Origin: Candidatus Delongbacteria bacterium
Lineage (GTDB): Bacteria; JAGOEH01
Length of the DNA stretch: 17,567 bases
Reading direction: 5' to 3'
NCBI GenBank assembly: GCA_017997825.1
Contig: JAGOEH010000057.1
Coordinates: 1-17,567 of the forward strand
A program made the translations under genes and the position numbers. Under the pieces are notes generated by a model. That model was not told the DNA's origin. It searched no databases and saw only the letters and a program-made list of their open reading frames with translations. This document shows, piece by piece, positions 7,476-15,918 of this stretch (within the stretch, counting starts at the first letter, position 1; each line of letters begins with the position of its first letter).

Positions 7476-9329
7476 TCAGGGTTTTCGCTCCAAACAACTG
7501 ATCCGGCCATTTAAATCCGAGACCAATAACCGGTGCCGCTCCAGAGGGATAATATGATGGATCAATCCGGAACCGTAACGATACTTCCATTCAACCTTTC
7601 CATTCCCGGCATTCAGAGAAAAAATCTCTCCCCGGCGGGTACCAAAAAAGACTGACCCATCACGCTCGGTCGGGATAGAGGGGGCAAAATCATAGCCATG
7701 ACCGGTATGACTGATCCAATCAACCTCCAGCGAATCGGATGTCGAAGAAATGGATGCCAGGGTATCCAGCATGGTATGCAGGTAAAGATGCTTTTTGTTT
7801 TGGCTCATTCCGATCGATTCCCTGACTTTAAACCGATTGGATCGCCAGAGGGTTTTCCCGGTTTCACGATCGATACAGGTAGTATAGCGGTCGGGAGCCA
7901 CGATGAAAACCCGTTTGCCGAGGGCTATCGGATAACATACAGCCGGCGAATAAAGGGTTCCGGAACGCCCATCGCTCCATTTCCATTTGAGTTGACCGGT
8001 TGGCCGATCCAGACAGTAAAGAAAGCCATCCCAGGCGCCAAAGATAACATCCTGATCAAGGACCAGGGGTTGGGTTTCCACAAATCCCTTGACATCATCA
8101 AAATGCCACCGGACCCGGCCGTCATCCAGATTGACCGCCCGGAATATGCGGTTGCTGCCGCCCAAAAAAACAGTATCCCCCTGAATGGCCGGAGTACCGA
8201 CCATGGGCCCTTCCGTTTTCAGTTTCCACCGTAGGGATCCATCTATCAGATTAAGTCCGTATACGGATGAATCACATGAGGTCACAACGACGACCTGATT
8301 TTTGATGGCCGGAGAGGATACGACTGCTCCCCCCGTTTTAAATGTCCAAATGACCTTTCCGTCCTTCAGCGCCAACGCCGTCACTTCTCCAGCCCGATTG
8401 GTCACTACCGCCTTGCCGTCGGCGATGGCCGGGGATGATGTTACCGTCGATCGGCTTTGGTATGACCAAAGCTCCTTGACTCCGGAATGAAGGTTCTCGG
8501 CCCGGTAATCCGGGTTCTCAATTCTGATGGCCTGAGCCGGAATGACCGACCATGCTGTTCGATGCCAGATCGAATCAGTTTGACTGACCGGATTCCGTTC
8601 GGCAACGATTAGGCTGTCGGAGCGGAACTCCACCAACGAATATCCGGTCGGATGGCTCGGGTCGGTCAGGCTGGCCCGGGACATGATCCCCGGGATACCG
8701 TTATAATTATAGACCCGATTGCCATGGCCATGCCCGTGGAGAATGACCACCGGATTCAAACGGCTGAGCCGCTGAATCACCTGATGATAGTTGCTGACCG
8801 ATGAATCGATCGGATAATGGGTCACTATAATGGTCCCCCTCGATTGGGGCTGTAACGTCGAGGAAAGCGAATCCAGCCAGGCCAGATCTTCGGGAGATAC
8901 GATCCCGTCCGCCATTCTCATATAGGGGCCCTGATGAAATCCAATCCAACGGAATCCATGGGAATCGAAATCGAACCGATCGCTTCCCCACAAGCTGGAA
9001 AATCCGCATCCCCCCGATTGGGACCATTTCAGATCATGATTGCCGGGAATAATGTGATAGGGTTTGTTAAGTTGGTCCAGGATCGTTTTGGCTTTTTCCA
9101 GATTTGTCCCGGCATCCATTTCAGAAATATCTCCGGATACAATCACGAATTCAATATCCGTCATGCGGTTGATATCGGCTGTGATCAATTCCAGATCCTG
9201 ATCTGCCCGTTCGGCTCCGATATGAGTATCCGTAATCCAGGCGAATCGGAACGGTTTGAAAGGTTCAGCCTGTCCGATTCCAACCAATCCCGAGATGAGT
9301 ATCAATAAGAAAAATGCAGCGTTTCGCAT
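7476..9329 (-). CDS. Exported metallophosphoesterase fused to a PQQ-like beta-propeller
   Basis: Residues 1-21 are a signal peptide (hydrophobic run, cut likely after GQA), so the protein works in the periplasm or at the cell surface. Residues 27-260 are a calcineurin-like phosphoesterase with its metal ligands visible: DTH (D34, H36), GDIS (D67), GNHD (N97, H98), then THYP and GHGH. The rest, from about residue 300, consists of repeated PQQ-like blades (SSPAI...G.V.AL...DGK..W patterns) forming a propeller. The PQQ label describes the fold only; no cofactor binding can be claimed. The start at 9329 was chosen over one 20 codons earlier because AAAGGAGA lies just before it and the signal peptide begins there. 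The gene ends against the shared terminator and has its own promoter and a roughly 160-base leader. The substrate is unknown. Confidence 0.88.
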   Translation of the reverse strand: MRNAAFFLLILISGLVGIGQAEPFKPFRFAWITDTHIGAERADQDLELITADINRMTDIEFVIVSGDISEMDAGTNLEKAKTILDQLNKPYHIIPGNHDLKWSQSGGCGFSSLWGSDRFDFDSHGFRWIGFHQGPYMRMADGIVSPEDLAWLDSLSSTLQPQSRGTIIVTHYPIDSSVSNYHQVIQRLSRLNPVVILHGHGHGNRVYNYNGIPGIMSRASLTDPSHPTGYSLVEFRSDSLIVAERNPVSQTDSIWHRTAWSVIPAQAIRIENPDYRAENLHSGVKELWSYQSRSTVTSSPAIADGKAVVTNRAGEVTALALKDGKVIWTFKTGGAVVSSPAIKNQVVVVTSCDSSVYGLNLIDGSLRWKLKTEGPMVGTPAIQGDTVFLGGSNRIFRAVNLDDGRVRWHFDDVKGFVETQPLVLDQDVIFGAWDGFLYCLDRPTGQLKWKWSDGRSGTLYSPAVCYPIALGKRVFIVAPDRYTTCIDRETGKTLWRSNRFKVRESIGMSQNKKHLYLHTMLDTLASISSTSDSLEVDWISHTGHGYDFAPSIPTERDGSVFFGTRRGEIFSLNAGNGKVEWKYRYGSGLIHHIIPLERHRLLVSDLNGRISCLERKP

Positions 9330-9499
9330 GGCTCTCCTTTCATGTTTGGTTATTCGATCCGTGTTGAAATAAATCCCGTTAGATTCCATCTCCCAATTAC
9401 GGCTTTTCGGTTTTGATCGGCTGATAAGTAAAAGACGGAACCGACTAAGGGAATGATAGTTCCCAACCGATCACCCAAAGGTCTAGACGATAGAATCAC

Positions 9500-9527
9500 C
9501 TTATAATTCAATGGATTTTGGTTTCAA
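9500..9527 (-). promoter_or_regulatory. Candidate promoter of the phosphoesterase gene
   Basis: On the minus strand TTGAAA (9527-9522) and TATAAG (9505-9500) are separated by 16 bases. The start would be near 9493, leaving a leader of about 160 bases that can form competing hairpins (9415-9472). No known riboswitch was recognised in it. Confidence 0.4.
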
Positions 9528-9548
9528 TCCAAACGTCAGTCAAAAATT

Positions 9549-11930
9549 TTAAAAATCGGTCGATAGTCTCACCATAAAATTTCGGCCGGGTTCCGATGTA
9601 ATGACACCGCGGGTAGTCGCCAGATGATTGCGGTACTCATGATCCAGGATATTATCTACTCCCATCGAGATCCGCCAATTGGTTCGATTCAGATTCCAGG
9701 GTTTGGAATTAAAACGCAACGAAAACACTTGATACCCTTGGGTAGTCAATTCTCCCTCCGCGACCCGGTTTTGGGCGGCATAGATCAGGCAGGAAAAGTC
9801 AAATTCACCCAGGGGACGAAATGTATAAAGAGCGCCGATTCGTGAATTGAAGGGTGCAATGGCGGGTAGGGGTTGATCGGCTTGGGTGTCTTCACCATGG
9901 GTAAATGAAAAAGTGGAATAGAATGATAAATGATCGATTCCGGCCCAGTCGATGCTTCCATCAACACCCATCAACCTGGCTTCGCCGACGTTCATTTTAT
10001 AGAGGGCACTCCGTCCTTCATAAGTTCCCGGTTGTTCTACCACCAGATTATCCAATTGATTCAGGAAGGTATGAACGGACAAACTAAAGGTTGGGTGATT
10101 CCAAAGCACGCCCAGATCGACAAAACGGCTCTCTTCCGGTTCCAGATCGGGATTGCCGAGCTTCAGTACCGATCCTAGATCGATATACTGATACCGCTCT
10201 TCCAGATAGGGAGATCGGAAAGAACGGGCCAGGTTCAGGGAAAGAACGGCCTGATTGATCCGCCAGGCCAATCCCAGGTTCCCGCTCCAGGAATGGTTCC
10301 GGGAGTCGTCGGGCATCCAAAGGGTATCCAAGGTCGTTGGAACGGTATTCATCGTTCCATTGGTCATTTCATAAACCGGATTCAAAGCCAGTTCATTCTC
10401 GGTATCGATCCAGTCATATCGGCCGCCCATCACCAGGGTTAAATGATCATTAAGGAATTTGGCTTCATTCTGGAAATAGAGTCCCAGGCTGTTATAAACG
10501 GCTTCCGGCAAGGGAAGTTCCCCGAAGGTTTTGTAGGTGGTGGATTTGACGCTTTGATCGGCATTCAGGACTTCGATCTTTTGATTTTTAACCCGATCTC
10601 CCAGGTATTCTTTGCGCCACCAGTCCACCCCGGCAATCAAGAGCTGGCCGGGAACCAGGTTCCAGTCGGATTGTAACTGAAATCCATCAATGGTATGATC
10701 GGCTTTGGCGACGATGGACAAAACGGAAACCCTTTTAGCCGGCGTATTTCCGGAGGCCGGCATGAGTTTAATGGTATGGGGGATATTTTCTACGTGGCGA
10801 TGGATCTCCTGGCGGAAGATCTTGGCGGTAACCTTGGGTAGGATATCGGCCCAACCATCGCCGATGTATTCGGCGCTGTAAAGGTCACGGATTTCGTCCG
10901 GATAGCGGACTTCGGCATCGGTCGGAAAGACGGTGCCGCCGCCGGGGATTCCAACATCTTCGGCTTTAAACCGCTGGATGTTGAAACGCAACGTATGATG
11001 CTGTAAGGGTTTGATTCCGGCCTTAACGGAATAGCTGTGATCCTCGAATTGGCTGTTCAGCAGTTCACCGGCCGGTGTATGGGTATTTTCGGCTTTACGG
11101 AAGCTGCCGTTGAGCCGCATGAACCAGTGCCGGGCGCCGGTACTGAAGGATAAATTAGCGCCTCCCAGTTGGTTGACACTCTGATAGTGAGAGGAGAACG
11201 AGCCTTTCCAGAACCATTCGGGAGAAAAATAGGTCTCTTGGGTGATAATGTTGATCACCCCTCCAATCGCCCCGGTTCCATATAATGCGGAACTACCTCC
11301 CTGAATCACTTCTACCTGGCTGATATCATCCACGTCGATCATCGAGAGTCCGGCCGCAATATCTTCCGCCGTATCGATCCGGTACCCGTCGATCAGGGTG
11401 ACCAGTTTATCGCGCGATAATCCCCGTACCGAGATGCGGGTTCCCCAAGCTCCATCTCGTCCCAGCGCAATACCGGGTTCGGTTTGCAGGGCGTCCGCCA
11501 GAGTGACCGGCGACAGGTCCCGCAATTCATCCTGAGTCATCACAGCGATCGGGAGCGGGGTTTCGTCCTGACGGCTCTGATATCGGGAAGCACTGACAAT
11601 CACATCCTGCCTGTCAATCAGTTTAGTCTCCAGATTGATCTCCAGCTTCAGACTATCCTGATCACCAACCTGGATTGTCATTTGTACCGGATGGTATCCC
11701 ATATAGGAAACCGTCAGCCGATAGCTCCCCGGCTGAATCGATGACAGATGAAACCAGCCATCGGAACCGGTTGCCGTTCCCAAAGAAGAAGGACTCAACC
11801 CGACATTGGCATTGGCTAAAGCCGTTCCATGCTCGGCTTCTCTGACAATCCCGCTGATTACGGTTTTTTGACCGGCATAACTACCGGCGACCCAAATCAA
11901 TCCCAGAAACAATACCACCAGTCGCTTCAT
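9549..11930 (-). CDS. TonB-dependent outer-membrane receptor with N-terminal carboxypeptidase-like domain
   Basis: This is an active importer in the outer membrane, driven by TonB/ExbBD. Residues 1-19 are a signal peptide (cut after SYA). Residues about 22-110 are a CarboxypepD_reg-like beta-sandwich, a common extension in Bacteroidota-type receptors. A plug domain follows (about 112-235), including LADALQTEPGI, SVRGLS and VEVIQGGSSALYGTGAIGGVINI. The remainder to residue 793 is a 22-strand-type barrel, ending in phenylalanine as outer-membrane proteins usually do. The ATG lies 3 bases after the stop of the upstream ACT regulator, with GGAG inside that gene's last codons, so the two are cotranscribed and probably translationally coupled. 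The substrate cannot be read from sequence. The plug and TonB-box region resemble vitamin, haem and siderophore receptors. The partner suggests a metal or cofactor linked to hydrogenase metabolism, which is inference. Confidence 0.95.
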   Translation of the reverse strand: MKRLVVLFLGLIWVAGSYAGQKTVISGIVREAEHGTALANANVGLSPSSLGTATGSDGWFHLSSIQPGSYRLTVSYMGYHPVQMTIQVGDQDSLKLEINLETKLIDRQDVIVSASRYQSRQDETPLPIAVMTQDELRDLSPVTLADALQTEPGIALGRDGAWGTRISVRGLSRDKLVTLIDGYRIDTAEDIAAGLSMIDVDDISQVEVIQGGSSALYGTGAIGGVINIITQETYFSPEWFWKGSFSSHYQSVNQLGGANLSFSTGARHWFMRLNGSFRKAENTHTPAGELLNSQFEDHSYSVKAGIKPLQHHTLRFNIQRFKAEDVGIPGGGTVFPTDAEVRYPDEIRDLYSAEYIGDGWADILPKVTAKIFRQEIHRHVENIPHTIKLMPASGNTPAKRVSVLSIVAKADHTIDGFQLQSDWNLVPGQLLIAGVDWWRKEYLGDRVKNQKIEVLNADQSVKSTTYKTFGELPLPEAVYNSLGLYFQNEAKFLNDHLTLVMGGRYDWIDTENELALNPVYEMTNGTMNTVPTTLDTLWMPDDSRNHSWSGNLGLAWRINQAVLSLNLARSFRSPYLEERYQYIDLGSVLKLGNPDLEPEESRFVDLGVLWNHPTFSLSVHTFLNQLDNLVVEQPGTYEGRSALYKMNVGEARLMGVDGSIDWAGIDHLSFYSTFSFTHGEDTQADQPLPAIAPFNSRIGALYTFRPLGEFDFSCLIYAAQNRVAEGELTTQGYQVFSLRFNSKPWNLNRTNWRISMGVDNILDHEYRNHLATTRGVITSEPGRNFMVRLSTDF

Positions 11931-11933
11931 TTT

Positions 11934-12242
11934 CTACTCCTTTGGATTGGTTTTTCTGGGATCCGTTCCAATCAATTCAATCTGATCCACCGCTTCCCGG
12001 TAATGGGTCAGGACCGATTTAACCTGGATACCGGGCAACCGCCCGATTTTCCCGGTTAACGCCCCCAATTCATCGGTGGTCCCTTCAACGATCAGGGAAA
12101 TGATATTCAGTTTTTTCTCCCGGATCGGAACTCCCAAACGGCCGATAATAGAATGGCCGTAATCCGATAAAATGGCGTTCATCTGGTCAATATGATGGGT
12201 GTCCTGAATGAGTACAGCGATGACTCCAAGTCTCTTTTCCAT
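11934..12242 (-). CDS. TM1266-type ACT-domain regulator (putative iron-only hydrogenase system regulator)
   Basis: This 102-residue protein is a single ACT-like ferredoxin fold. The diagnostic parts are GRLGVPIREKKLNIISL (about 34-50) and TDELGALTGKIGRLPGIQVKS (about 56-76), which match the family named putative iron-only hydrogenase system regulator (structure known for Thermotoga TM1266). Members usually sit with [FeFe]-hydrogenase maturation genes and are thought to sense a small ligand or metal, but their mechanism is not established. No DNA-binding domain is visible, so direct transcription control is doubtful. The ATG at 12242 has GAGGG about 7 bases upstream. It is the first gene of a two-gene unit with the TonB receptor (3-base gap) behind its own promoter. 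About 20 residues beyond the core ACT fold form a polar tail. Confidence 0.85.
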   Translation of the reverse strand: MEKRLGVIAVLIQDTHHIDQMNAILSDYGHSIIGRLGVPIREKKLNIISLIVEGTTDELGALTGKIGRLPGIQVKSVLTHYREAVDQIELIGTDPRKTNPKE

Positions 12243-12325
12243 CAGATACCCTCTGGGTTAGAGATTGAATTTGGCAGACATACCTCGAAACCGGAACGAA
12301 TCCTGTCTCTTAGTTCACAATATTA

Positions 12326-12353
12326 AATATAAACAAAAAACTTATGGTGTCAA
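12326..12353 (-). promoter_or_regulatory. Promoter of the ACT regulator-TonB receptor operon
   Basis: On the minus strand TTGACA (12353-12348) and TATATT (12331-12326) are separated by 16 bases. A TATTTA two bases further down offers an 18-base spacing. Transcription would start near 12319, leaving a leader of about 75 bases before the ATG at 12242. Confidence 0.65.
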
Positions 12354-12415
12354 GATATATTTTAAAGAATTGAATTGCTGAAGGGGAAATAGATGCTATT
12401 AATAACGAAAACGAA

Positions 12416-13993
12416 TCAATCGGTAACCATGGTTGTTTGGTCATTATCCAAGCAGACTTTATTTCGACCGGCTTCTTTTGCTTTGTACAATGCATGATCG
12501 GCTTTTTTTAGCAATTCTTCCAAGGAAAAAGATCGAGCGGGATTGATCCCGGCAACGCCAAAACTCCCTGTTATGGAAACCGGTTGGTTATTATTGAGAA
12601 TCTTTAAATCAGCCAAGGCATGTCGCAACTTTTCAGCGGTCGCACACGCCCCTTCAATCCCTATCTCAGGCAGAAGAATACTGAATTCGTCACCCCCTAA
12701 CCGACCGACACTGTCCGATTGTCTAATTTTGGAACGAAAAACATCCGCTACCGCTTTCAATACTGAATCTCCAAACCAATGGCCATAATGATCATTGATT
12801 TGTTTAAAATAATCGATATCGATCAGAATCAATGATAAATCACTATTATATCGCCATGCACGTTGAATCTCATGATCGGCGATTTTATTGAAATACCAAT
12901 GGTTGTACAATCCGGTCAATCCGTCGAGGGTTGCCTGTTTTTCAAGTTGATGGTGAAGATGTTTGATTTGCGTATAATCATGAAATGTAATTATTTTGCC
13001 TAAAAACCGTTTCCGACGATAAAGCGGAGTGTAAACCGCTTGATAGAACAATGGTGTTCCATCTTGATTGATTTGTAATTCATAGGGTTGTGTCAAATTA
13101 TCCCGGATCATCCGAATCAACTCGGGATGATCAATCAAAACTCTGTTGATTGATATTCCAATCAATCCACGATTAAGCCTGGGAATGATTCGGCTCATTT
13201 GTGGATTGAAATCAATGATTCGGTTGTTATAATCCAAAACCAGAATCCCATCTTTAATATTTTCGAATATCAGATCCCTGGCCAGCGGAACAATATCAAG
13301 GATTCCGACCTTAAAGAATCCGACTGAAAAAAAGTAGAGACTCAGACTCAGAGCCAACGGAGACGTATCAAAATTATAAGGATTCAAACCCAGATTATAG
13401 CTCAAACTGCTGATCCATGGAATGATGGAACCAATCCAATATACAGCCATCTGTCGTCGAATAATGGATGAAGATTGAAAATACATCCAGATATATAAAA
13501 GAGTACTGATCACTAAACACAGGCTCTGATAACACACGCCGAGGTAAACGATCCAGGTCCGGTCATACATAAATGTGGTCAGATGTTTGGAATAAAGTAA
13601 CCGGGGATTATGGTGCCACCAATTAAAACTTCCCAACGTTTGGGCACTGAACAACAGAAAAGCAGGCAATACAAAAAGCAAAAAAATTCTAAATGGAGTG
13701 ATGAGTTTTGCCTTACCGGTAATCGAAAGAGAGAATAGCAACCAGAAAGGAGGAATTATCTGAATTCCCCAATGCTGAAACCTGACCCAGAACATGATAT
13801 CCGTCATCGATGAATTTAGAATTTCCATCGCATATCCAAAATTATAGATGGCCGCTCCCACCATCGATAATGCCAGATACCAGGCGGAAATACCTGCGGT
13901 ATTCCTTTTTTTCCAACAAAAAACAGAAAGAAAGAGAACGGAAAGGGCCGATAGAAATAAAAACAAAGCATGAATCAGAATCAATGGGTACAT
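12416..13993 (-). CDS. Membrane 7TM-PAS-GGDEF diguanylate cyclase
   Basis: It is predicted to make cyclic di-GMP from two GTP at the inner membrane. Residues 1-225 contain about seven hydrophobic segments resembling the histidine-kinase N-terminal 7TM sensor module. Residues about 235-345 are a PAS domain, starting with the typical LARDLIFENIKDGILVLD junction. The GGDEF domain follows, with TLDGLTGLYN at its beginning, the metal site in LIDIDYFKQIND, and intact GGDEF at 433-437. The inhibitory I-site RxxD is present as RQSD (424-427), five residues before GGDEF, so product inhibition is expected. There is no EAL or HD-GYP domain. The ATG at 13993 has only a weak, distant purine tract. The gene stands alone between the permease and the ACT unit and is AT-richer than nifJ. 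A palindrome lies about 40 bases upstream of its start. Confidence 0.93.
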   Translation of the reverse strand: MYPLILIHALFLFLSALSVLFLSVFCWKKRNTAGISAWYLALSMVGAAIYNFGYAMEILNSSMTDIMFWVRFQHWGIQIIPPFWLLFSLSITGKAKLITPFRIFLLFVLPAFLLFSAQTLGSFNWWHHNPRLLYSKHLTTFMYDRTWIVYLGVCYQSLCLVISTLLYIWMYFQSSSIIRRQMAVYWIGSIIPWISSLSYNLGLNPYNFDTSPLALSLSLYFFSVGFFKVGILDIVPLARDLIFENIKDGILVLDYNNRIIDFNPQMSRIIPRLNRGLIGISINRVLIDHPELIRMIRDNLTQPYELQINQDGTPLFYQAVYTPLYRRKRFLGKIITFHDYTQIKHLHHQLEKQATLDGLTGLYNHWYFNKIADHEIQRAWRYNSDLSLILIDIDYFKQINDHYGHWFGDSVLKAVADVFRSKIRQSDSVGRLGGDEFSILLPEIGIEGACATAEKLRHALADLKILNNNQPVSITGSFGVAGINPARSFSLEELLKKADHALYKAKEAGRNKVCLDNDQTTMVTD

Positions 13994-14030
13994 TGCAGGA
14001 AGATCCTCAGGTTAAAGTATGTATCGTATG

Positions 14031-14052
14031 CTATCACCGTAACAGGTGATAG
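14031..14052. repeat. Perfect inverted repeat upstream of the diguanylate cyclase
   Basis: CTATCACC at 14031-14038 and GGTGATAG at 14045-14052 are exact reverse complements around a six-base centre. No T-run follows on either strand, so a terminator is unlikely. Its place 38-59 bases upstream of the cyclase start suits an operator. Confidence 0.6.
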
Positions 14053-14136
14053 AGCTAAACGAATGGACATAGACTCCAGCTTCAAATGATCATTGAAATT
14101 ACATCCAGTAAGACGTTTTAATTGGGCTGGAAAGAG

Positions 14137-15861
14137 TTACTCCGGTTCTTTGACTCTGAACTGGATAAAGTGGTAGCCGTCAATGGTGGAATGCTCGATA
14201 TTGACGGCGACTTTGGATAAAAGAAACAATCCGAGATCGCGCAGACTCTCATCATCCAGGCTGATCAGGCGTGCGGGATCAGGACAGACATCGACATCAT
14301 TAAGATTCCCCTTCCGGGATATGATTTCGGTGATGATGTATTCAGGATGGTATTTCCATTGAAATCTCAGACCGGCCTGGAGATCATTCTGCCGGTTATA
14401 ATACGAGAATACCTCTTCACAGGCCAGTTGGAGGGCAAATGTCTGTTTTGAGGACATCCGGAACCGGTCTTGGAAACTGTCGATTTTTTGGTGCAGGTCA
14501 GCCAGCCGCTTAGGATCGGCCGGCAGGGTGAGGGATTCCGATTTGCGGATTTTGCAGGCAAAAATAATACTAAGAAGAAGCGCTGTCATTCCTCCGATGG
14601 TGATGACATCCGAGGCCAGAAAGCGGAACTGTTCCGGAAAAAGAGCAGGAAAGAACTGACCAATACAGGCCAGCAATCCAAAACTCATACCGGTACCGAT
14701 CACAATCCCATTTTCCGGGCTCAATTCACTGGAAGCGGCGACTTTCAATCCTTCCCCCAAAAGGATCGCCATCAGCCCAATCGTTAATCCTCCCATGACG
14801 GGATTGGGAATACTCAGAAACAAATAGGCGATTTTAGGCATAAAAGCGATTATAGCCAGGATAGATGCCGCATAATAGCCCACCACCCGGGATGAAACCT
14901 TTGTCAATTGTATAATCGGCATGATGTTGCTGTAAGTGGTATTGGCCGGAACTCCAACCATCCCTGCCACCATACTTCCGACCGCATCCACATTCAAACC
15001 GCCCTGAATCCGATCATACTTGATCTTGGAGATTTTTCCCTCGGAGATGTTTTGAAGAGCCACGGTATTCCCGATGGTTTCGATGGAGCTGGCCAGAGTT
15101 GCCATTATAAAAGCCATCAGAAGAGGAAAATGGTGCCGGCCGATATTCCATTCCAATCCGGGCCATCCGGAACCCGGTAAATCCAGCCACGAGTATTGTT
15201 GAATAGCGCTGAAATCAGCAATTCCAAAGAGGATGGCCACACCGATTCCGGTTGCTGTTCCAATAATTGGACTCCATAATCGAAACCATTCCCGATCACT
15301 CAGATAGGATCCCAAAATGATCGCCAAAGGGACCAGTCCGGATATGAAATAAGCCGGAGAACAGTAGCGGGGATCATCCGGTTGTCCGGTCCACATTCCA
15401 ATCGTCAACGGGATTATCATCAGCGCCACCAGCATAATGACTGTCCCGCTCAGGGCCGGGGTAAACACTTTGCGAGTGTATCTCATCATAGAAGCCATTA
15501 TCAGTTCAAGGGGAGCCGAAAGCAAAGTCATCATTCCCAGCAGAGCCAATCCCCCAAGCTGAACGGCAGAAATACTGCAAGCGATAAAAGCTCCACTGGG
15601 TCCCAGAATCATCAGATACCCGGATCCGATTCGACCGATCCGACGGATCTGGATGAATGAGGAAAACGCACTGACCAGCAGGGTTCCGAAAATCAGATAC
15701 TCGGTCTGTCCGGTTTCCAATCCGCAAGCATGGGTAATAATAATCGGCATAATGATCATTCCCCCAATATTCAAGAGAACATACTGCAATCCGAGCAGTA
15801 GAGACACAGAAACCGGGGGTTTATCATCAATACCGTATCGCAGAGAACCGCTCTTGGCCAT
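14137..15861 (-). CDS. NCS2-type nucleobase permease with degenerate RsbW-like C-terminal domain
   Basis: Residues about 15-437 are a membrane transporter of the nucleobase:cation symporter-2 (uracil/xanthine/ascorbate) family. Support comes from SSIETIGNTVALQNIS at 258-273 with E261 in the position of the usual TM8 glutamate, the glycine-rich GGLNVDAVGSMVAGMVG segment, TKVSSR, and PNPVMGGLTIGL. Residues about 440-574 form an added cytoplasmic domain resembling the RsbW/HATPase_c_2 anti-sigma kinase fold (FALQLACEEVF, ITEII, LGLFLLSKV). Its ATP-binding residues look lost: the N-box Asn is Tyr487, the G1 aspartate is Arg516, and the G2 glycine pair is Arg541-Asp542. A regulatory pseudo-ATPase is inferred. 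The start at 15861 is the first ATG after an in-frame TGA, with AAAGGA about 12 bases upstream. It lies 57 bases after the tautomerase, probably in one operon. The substrate is not certain. Confidence 0.85.
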   Translation of the reverse strand: MAKSGSLRYGIDDKPPVSVSLLLGLQYVLLNIGGMIIMPIIITHACGLETGQTEYLIFGTLLVSAFSSFIQIRRIGRIGSGYLMILGPSGAFIACSISAVQLGGLALLGMMTLLSAPLELIMASMMRYTRKVFTPALSGTVIMLVALMIIPLTIGMWTGQPDDPRYCSPAYFISGLVPLAIILGSYLSDREWFRLWSPIIGTATGIGVAILFGIADFSAIQQYSWLDLPGSGWPGLEWNIGRHHFPLLMAFIMATLASSIETIGNTVALQNISEGKISKIKYDRIQGGLNVDAVGSMVAGMVGVPANTTYSNIMPIIQLTKVSSRVVGYYAASILAIIAFMPKIAYLFLSIPNPVMGGLTIGLMAILLGEGLKVAASSELSPENGIVIGTGMSFGLLACIGQFFPALFPEQFRFLASDVITIGGMTALLLSIIFACKIRKSESLTLPADPKRLADLHQKIDSFQDRFRMSSKQTFALQLACEEVFSYYNRQNDLQAGLRFQWKYHPEYIITEIISRKGNLNDVDVCPDPARLISLDDESLRDLGLFLLSKVAVNIEHSTIDGYHFIQFRVKEPE

Positions 15862-15918
15862 AGGCTGTCATATTCCTTTCATCTGTTATCGGTCATCCCT
15901 TACCAATCCTATATCCGA

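Noticed and set aside
9330-9389. Twenty-codon upstream extension of the phosphoesterase
   Set aside because: It would place a charged segment before a good signal peptide, and the Shine-Dalgarno site lies before 9329.
12243-12325. Riboswitch in the leader of the ACT-TonB receptor operon
   Set aside because: About 75 bases with no cobalamin-box, TPP or other known aptamer signature seen.
14017-14060. Cyclic-di-GMP riboswitch upstream of the GGDEF gene
   Set aside because: The palindrome is the only structure; the conserved GEMM core sequences are not present.
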